Source of the DNA: Bacillota bacterium
Lineage (GTDB): Bacteria > Bacillota > Clostridia > Christensenellales > UMGS416
Direction of reading: 5' to 3'
Length of the DNA stretch: 6,739 nt
Assembly: GCA_023422005.1 (NCBI GenBank)
Contig: JAEZSC010000099.1
Span: 1-6,739, forward strand
The notes beneath the pieces are model-generated. The model was not told where the DNA came from. It saw only the letters and a list, made by a program, of their open reading frames with translations, and ran no database searches. The position numbers were made by a program, and so were the translations under genes. Below, one piece after another: positions 4,641-6,739 of the stretch (positions are counted from its first letter, which is position 1; every line of letters begins with the position of its first letter).

Positions 4641-6739
4641 TCAATAGTGCTTGTATGCAACGACGCTCGAGAAGGGCCCGTAATACTTCGTACTGCCAAC
4701 CACGCGATAGGCGCGCACCTTGAAGTAATAAGTCTTTCCCTTGGTGAGATTGCCGCTGACAAAGGACAACAATGTCGTCTCTGTGCTCTTATAATACGTA
4801 CCGGTTGCGGAGGTTGCGCGGTAGACCTCATACTTCGTCGCGCCGGTGACAGCGGCCCAGGTCAGCTTGACGCTGGCAGAAGATGCTTTGGCCGCCTTCA
4901 AACTGGTCGGAGCGGCGGGCAAAGGCGTAGCCTTGACCACAGCGCTGTAGCCGCTATAATGCTTGACACCGCTGACCAGACGATAGGCGCGCACCTTATA
5001 GTAGTAAGCCTTACCGGTGGTCAGGCTGGAGCCTGTGTAACTGGCAGAGGACACATCGGGCAGCTTGGTGTATGTGCCCGTGCTGCTGGTCGCGCGATAG
5101 ACCTCATACTTCGTCGCGCCGGCGACCGCAGCCCAGGTTAGCTTGACGCTGTTGTAGGTTGTGGAGGCCACCTTGACCGCCGTGGGCGTGGCCGGCACGG
5201 CCTTTGCGGGCACCACGGCGCTGTAGCCGCCATACGTGACCGTACTGCCAGCGATGAACTTCGCGCGCACCTTGTAATAGTACGTCTTGCCGGTGACCAA
5301 GCCGGAGCCGGTGTAGCTGGGAGACGACACATCAGGCAGCTTGATGAACGGGCCTGTGCTGCTGGTCGCGCGATAAACCTCATACTTCGCCGCGACGGAT
5401 ATCGCTGTCCAGGTCAGCCTGATGCTGTTGTAGGAAGTGGAAACCGCCTTGAGGTTGGCGGGCGTGGCGATCTTGGTAAATTCAGCCGTGAGCGTGCGGC
5501 TTTTCGATACAGTGAACTTGTACTCCGCGCTTGTGGATACGGCGGTGGTCCCTTCCAGCCAGCGCACAAACCGATAACCCGCCTTGGGGATTGCCTTCAC
5601 CGTGGCTTGGGCACCAGGGGTGTAGCTTCCGCCACCACTCACCGTGCCGTAGCTTGTGTTGTTGGCCTTGACAGTGATGCTGCAGGCGCTGTTCACGGCG
5701 GCATAGGCGTTCGCCAGACCGTAGCCGTACACAGTATCAAAGCCGGCGGCCCCAAGATCGGTGCTGTTCTTAGTGATGGCGTTGGCGATTTGGGAGGGCG
5801 TGTACGTGGGGAAGCGGGCCTTGATCAGTGCCGCGATGGCCGCTATATGGGGAGCGGCGGCGCTGGTGCCAAAGAAGGGGTCGGAGAATCCGCCCGCGCC
5901 GGTGACGTTGACACCGTCGGCGCCGCAAACATCGGGCTTGCTACGTGTGCCGGTGAGCGTCGTTACCGGGCCTTGAGAGGAGAAGGATTCAATAGTCGGA
6001 GGATTGCTTGGTTCACCGGCATCTATGGCGCCGCAGGCGACGACGCCTGACACGGCCGGGTGGCCGAAGATTGAGTTCGCCTTAACGATATTGTAGGGGT
6101 ACATGGGAACGCCGTAGACATATACCTCCAACTCTTTGGGGACAGGAGCGTCATATCTTCTTACGACTATGGCCATGTCGTAAGTGCTGCTTCCGTTGTT
6201 TACAACCCCGATATATTCCAAAGGCTCTTGTGTTTCCGAATTGGTTGCGGCGCTTTGGGCAACGGGGACGTAACTCCCATTTATGATAGCATACAGCTGC
6301 AGATCATAGTCGCTCAGACTGGAGGAACCAAAGGGCTCCTTCCACTGCAGCACGACTCTCGCGGACCTTCCGGGACCTAATTGGAAATAGAGGTCCTCTG
6401 TATCGCTGGTTCCGGTTCCCGGTGTGAAGTCATGAAAGCCAGGGTTCGTGGGGCTGTCTTTATATAGGCCCTGATAGTGACTAGACGCGGCGTTGCCCGC
6501 GGAGCTCACAAGCAACACTTTGTTCTGCGCCGTGATTTCCTTGAAGTGGCTGGCGATCACGCCGTCCTCAAAGAAGGGCTCGAGTATCCAGCCGATGTCG
6601 TCAACGACGATCGTGCAGCCGGCGGCGATCAGATCGTCCACGGCCTCATTGAAGGCGAGGACGTTGTCTCCGCAATCATGGAAATACAGCTTCGCGCCAG
6701 GCGCCATGTCGTAGACGATCTCCAACATGGCGGTGCCTT
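4641..6739 (-). CDS. Secreted subtilisin/sedolisin-clan serine peptidase with FN3 repeats (5' partial)
   Basis: The C-terminal 698 residues are visible. The frame stays open past the right edge, so the Met at 6728 (residue 1 here) is internal. The core begins with GTAMLEIVYDMAPGA. It continues with DDIGW (43-47), AGN (77-79, oxyanion-hole Asn79), FSSQGP (249-254), KPDV (264-267) and GTSAAAPH with nucleophile Ser289. DDIGW and GTAM-type motifs recall the 'S53-like' subgroup. A beta-rich segment (about 100-206) is inserted between Asn79 and Ser289. The core ends near residue 347. An InlB-like 'bacterial repeat' domain follows (348-418; GYRFVRW, LTAEF), then three FN3 domains (421-512, 513-603, 604-695). 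No LPXTG, SLH or dockerin is seen; the protein ends with the third FN3. It probably acts outside the cell, but the signal peptide lies off the window. The gene converges on the fucose operon and has its own terminator. Substrate is unknown. Confidence 0.88.
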   Translation of the reverse strand, partial: GTAMLEIVYDMAPGAKLYFHDCGDNVLAFNEAVDDLIAAGCTIVVDDIGWILEPFFEDGVIASHFKEITAQNKVLLVSSAGNAASSHYQGLYKDSPTNPGFHDFTPGTGTSDTEDLYFQLGPGRSARVVLQWKEPFGSSSLSDYDLQLYAIINGSYVPVAQSAATNSETQEPLEYIGVVNNGSSTYDMAIVVRRYDAPVPKELEVYVYGVPMYPYNIVKANSIFGHPAVSGVVACGAIDAGEPSNPPTIESFSSQGPVTTLTGTRSKPDVCGADGVNVTGAGGFSDPFFGTSAAAPHIAAIAALIKARFPTYTPSQIANAITKNSTDLGAAGFDTVYGYGLANAYAAVNSACSITVKANNTSYGTVSGGGSYTPGAQATVKAIPKAGYRFVRWLEGTTAVSTSAEYKFTVSKSRTLTAEFTKIATPANLKAVSTSYNSIRLTWTAISVAAKYEVYRATSSTGPFIKLPDVSSPSYTGSGLVTGKTYYYKVRAKFIAGSTVTYGGYSAVVPAKAVPATPTAVKVASTTYNSVKLTWAAVAGATKYEVYRATSSTGTYTKLPDVSSASYTGSSLTTGKAYYYKVRAYRLVSGVKHYSGYSAVVKATPLPAAPTSLKAAKASSASVKLTWAAVTGATKYEVYRATSATGTYYKSTETTLLSFVSGNLTKGKTYYFKVRAYRVVGSTKYYGPFSSVVAYKHY
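4644..5468 (-). repeat. Three tandem FN3 repeats in the peptidase C-terminus
   Basis: The units are 5193-5468, 4920-5192 and 4644-4919, about 91-92 codons each. All share the cores LTW, KYEVYRATS, TYYYKVRA or close variants, and YSAVV/FSSVV. Units 2 and 3 share 25 identical bases (5098-5122 and 4822-4846, 276 bp apart). Units 1 and 2 share a 20-base run near 5079-5098. The conserved nucleotides suggest recent duplication or ongoing gene conversion. FN3 repeats in secreted bacterial enzymes usually act as spacers or bind surfaces. Confidence 0.88.

Noticed and set aside
4647..5141. Plus-strand open frame opposite the FN3 repeats
   Set aside because: Its internal repetition simply mirrors the FN3 repeats on the other strand, and the start has no convincing ribosome binding site.
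4641..6728. Met codon at 6728 as the true start of the peptidase
   Set aside because: The frame is open upstream to the edge (Gly-Thr-Ala before it), the sequence is mid-domain, and a secreted enzyme would need a signal peptide and the first catalytic residues.

Overview
The window looks like part of a GC-rich bacterial chromosome. Intrinsic terminators with U-tracts, good Shine-Dalgarno sites and a large FN3-bearing secreted protease fit a high-GC, probably gut-associated Clostridia-type Bacillota. That assignment is an inference; nothing here is a taxonomic marker. I see no mobile element, CRISPR array, tRNA or rRNA.

Left two-thirds, plus strand (1-4328): the tail of a surface-polysaccharide operon. 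A family-4 glycosyltransferase of the WbuB type (18-1259) is followed after an 18-nt gap by a long two-domain enzyme (1278 or 1308 to 4328). This enzyme combines a fucose-1-phosphate guanylyltransferase with a GHMP-type L-fucokinase, so it should convert free L-fucose to GDP-L-fucose. Together the two genes suggest that scavenged fucose is activated and fed into a fucosylated surface glycan. A possible stop codon overlapping the first ATG suggests another operon gene upstream.

Middle (4329-4640): 312 bases without a protein gene. They hold a -10-like element, a compact GC-rich stretch that can fold into a three-way junction or a competing helix, and two intrinsic terminators facing each other. 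One terminator ends plus-strand transcription and the other ends the minus-strand gene. The structured stretch could be a small RNA or simply the operon's 3' untranslated region. I could not match it to a known RNA family.

Right third, minus strand (6739-4641): the C-terminal 698 residues of a secreted serine peptidase of the subtilisin/sedolisin clan. Its N-terminus lies beyond the right edge. The order is catalytic core with an inserted beta-rich segment, an InlB-like 'bacterial repeat' domain, then three FN3 repeats. The residue at the usual catalytic-His position cannot be His, which points to the sedolisin-like branch.

I found no convincing new multi-gene system. The items most worth checking are the structured RNA candidate, the atypical peptidase active site and the plant-like long form of the fucose-salvage enzyme.
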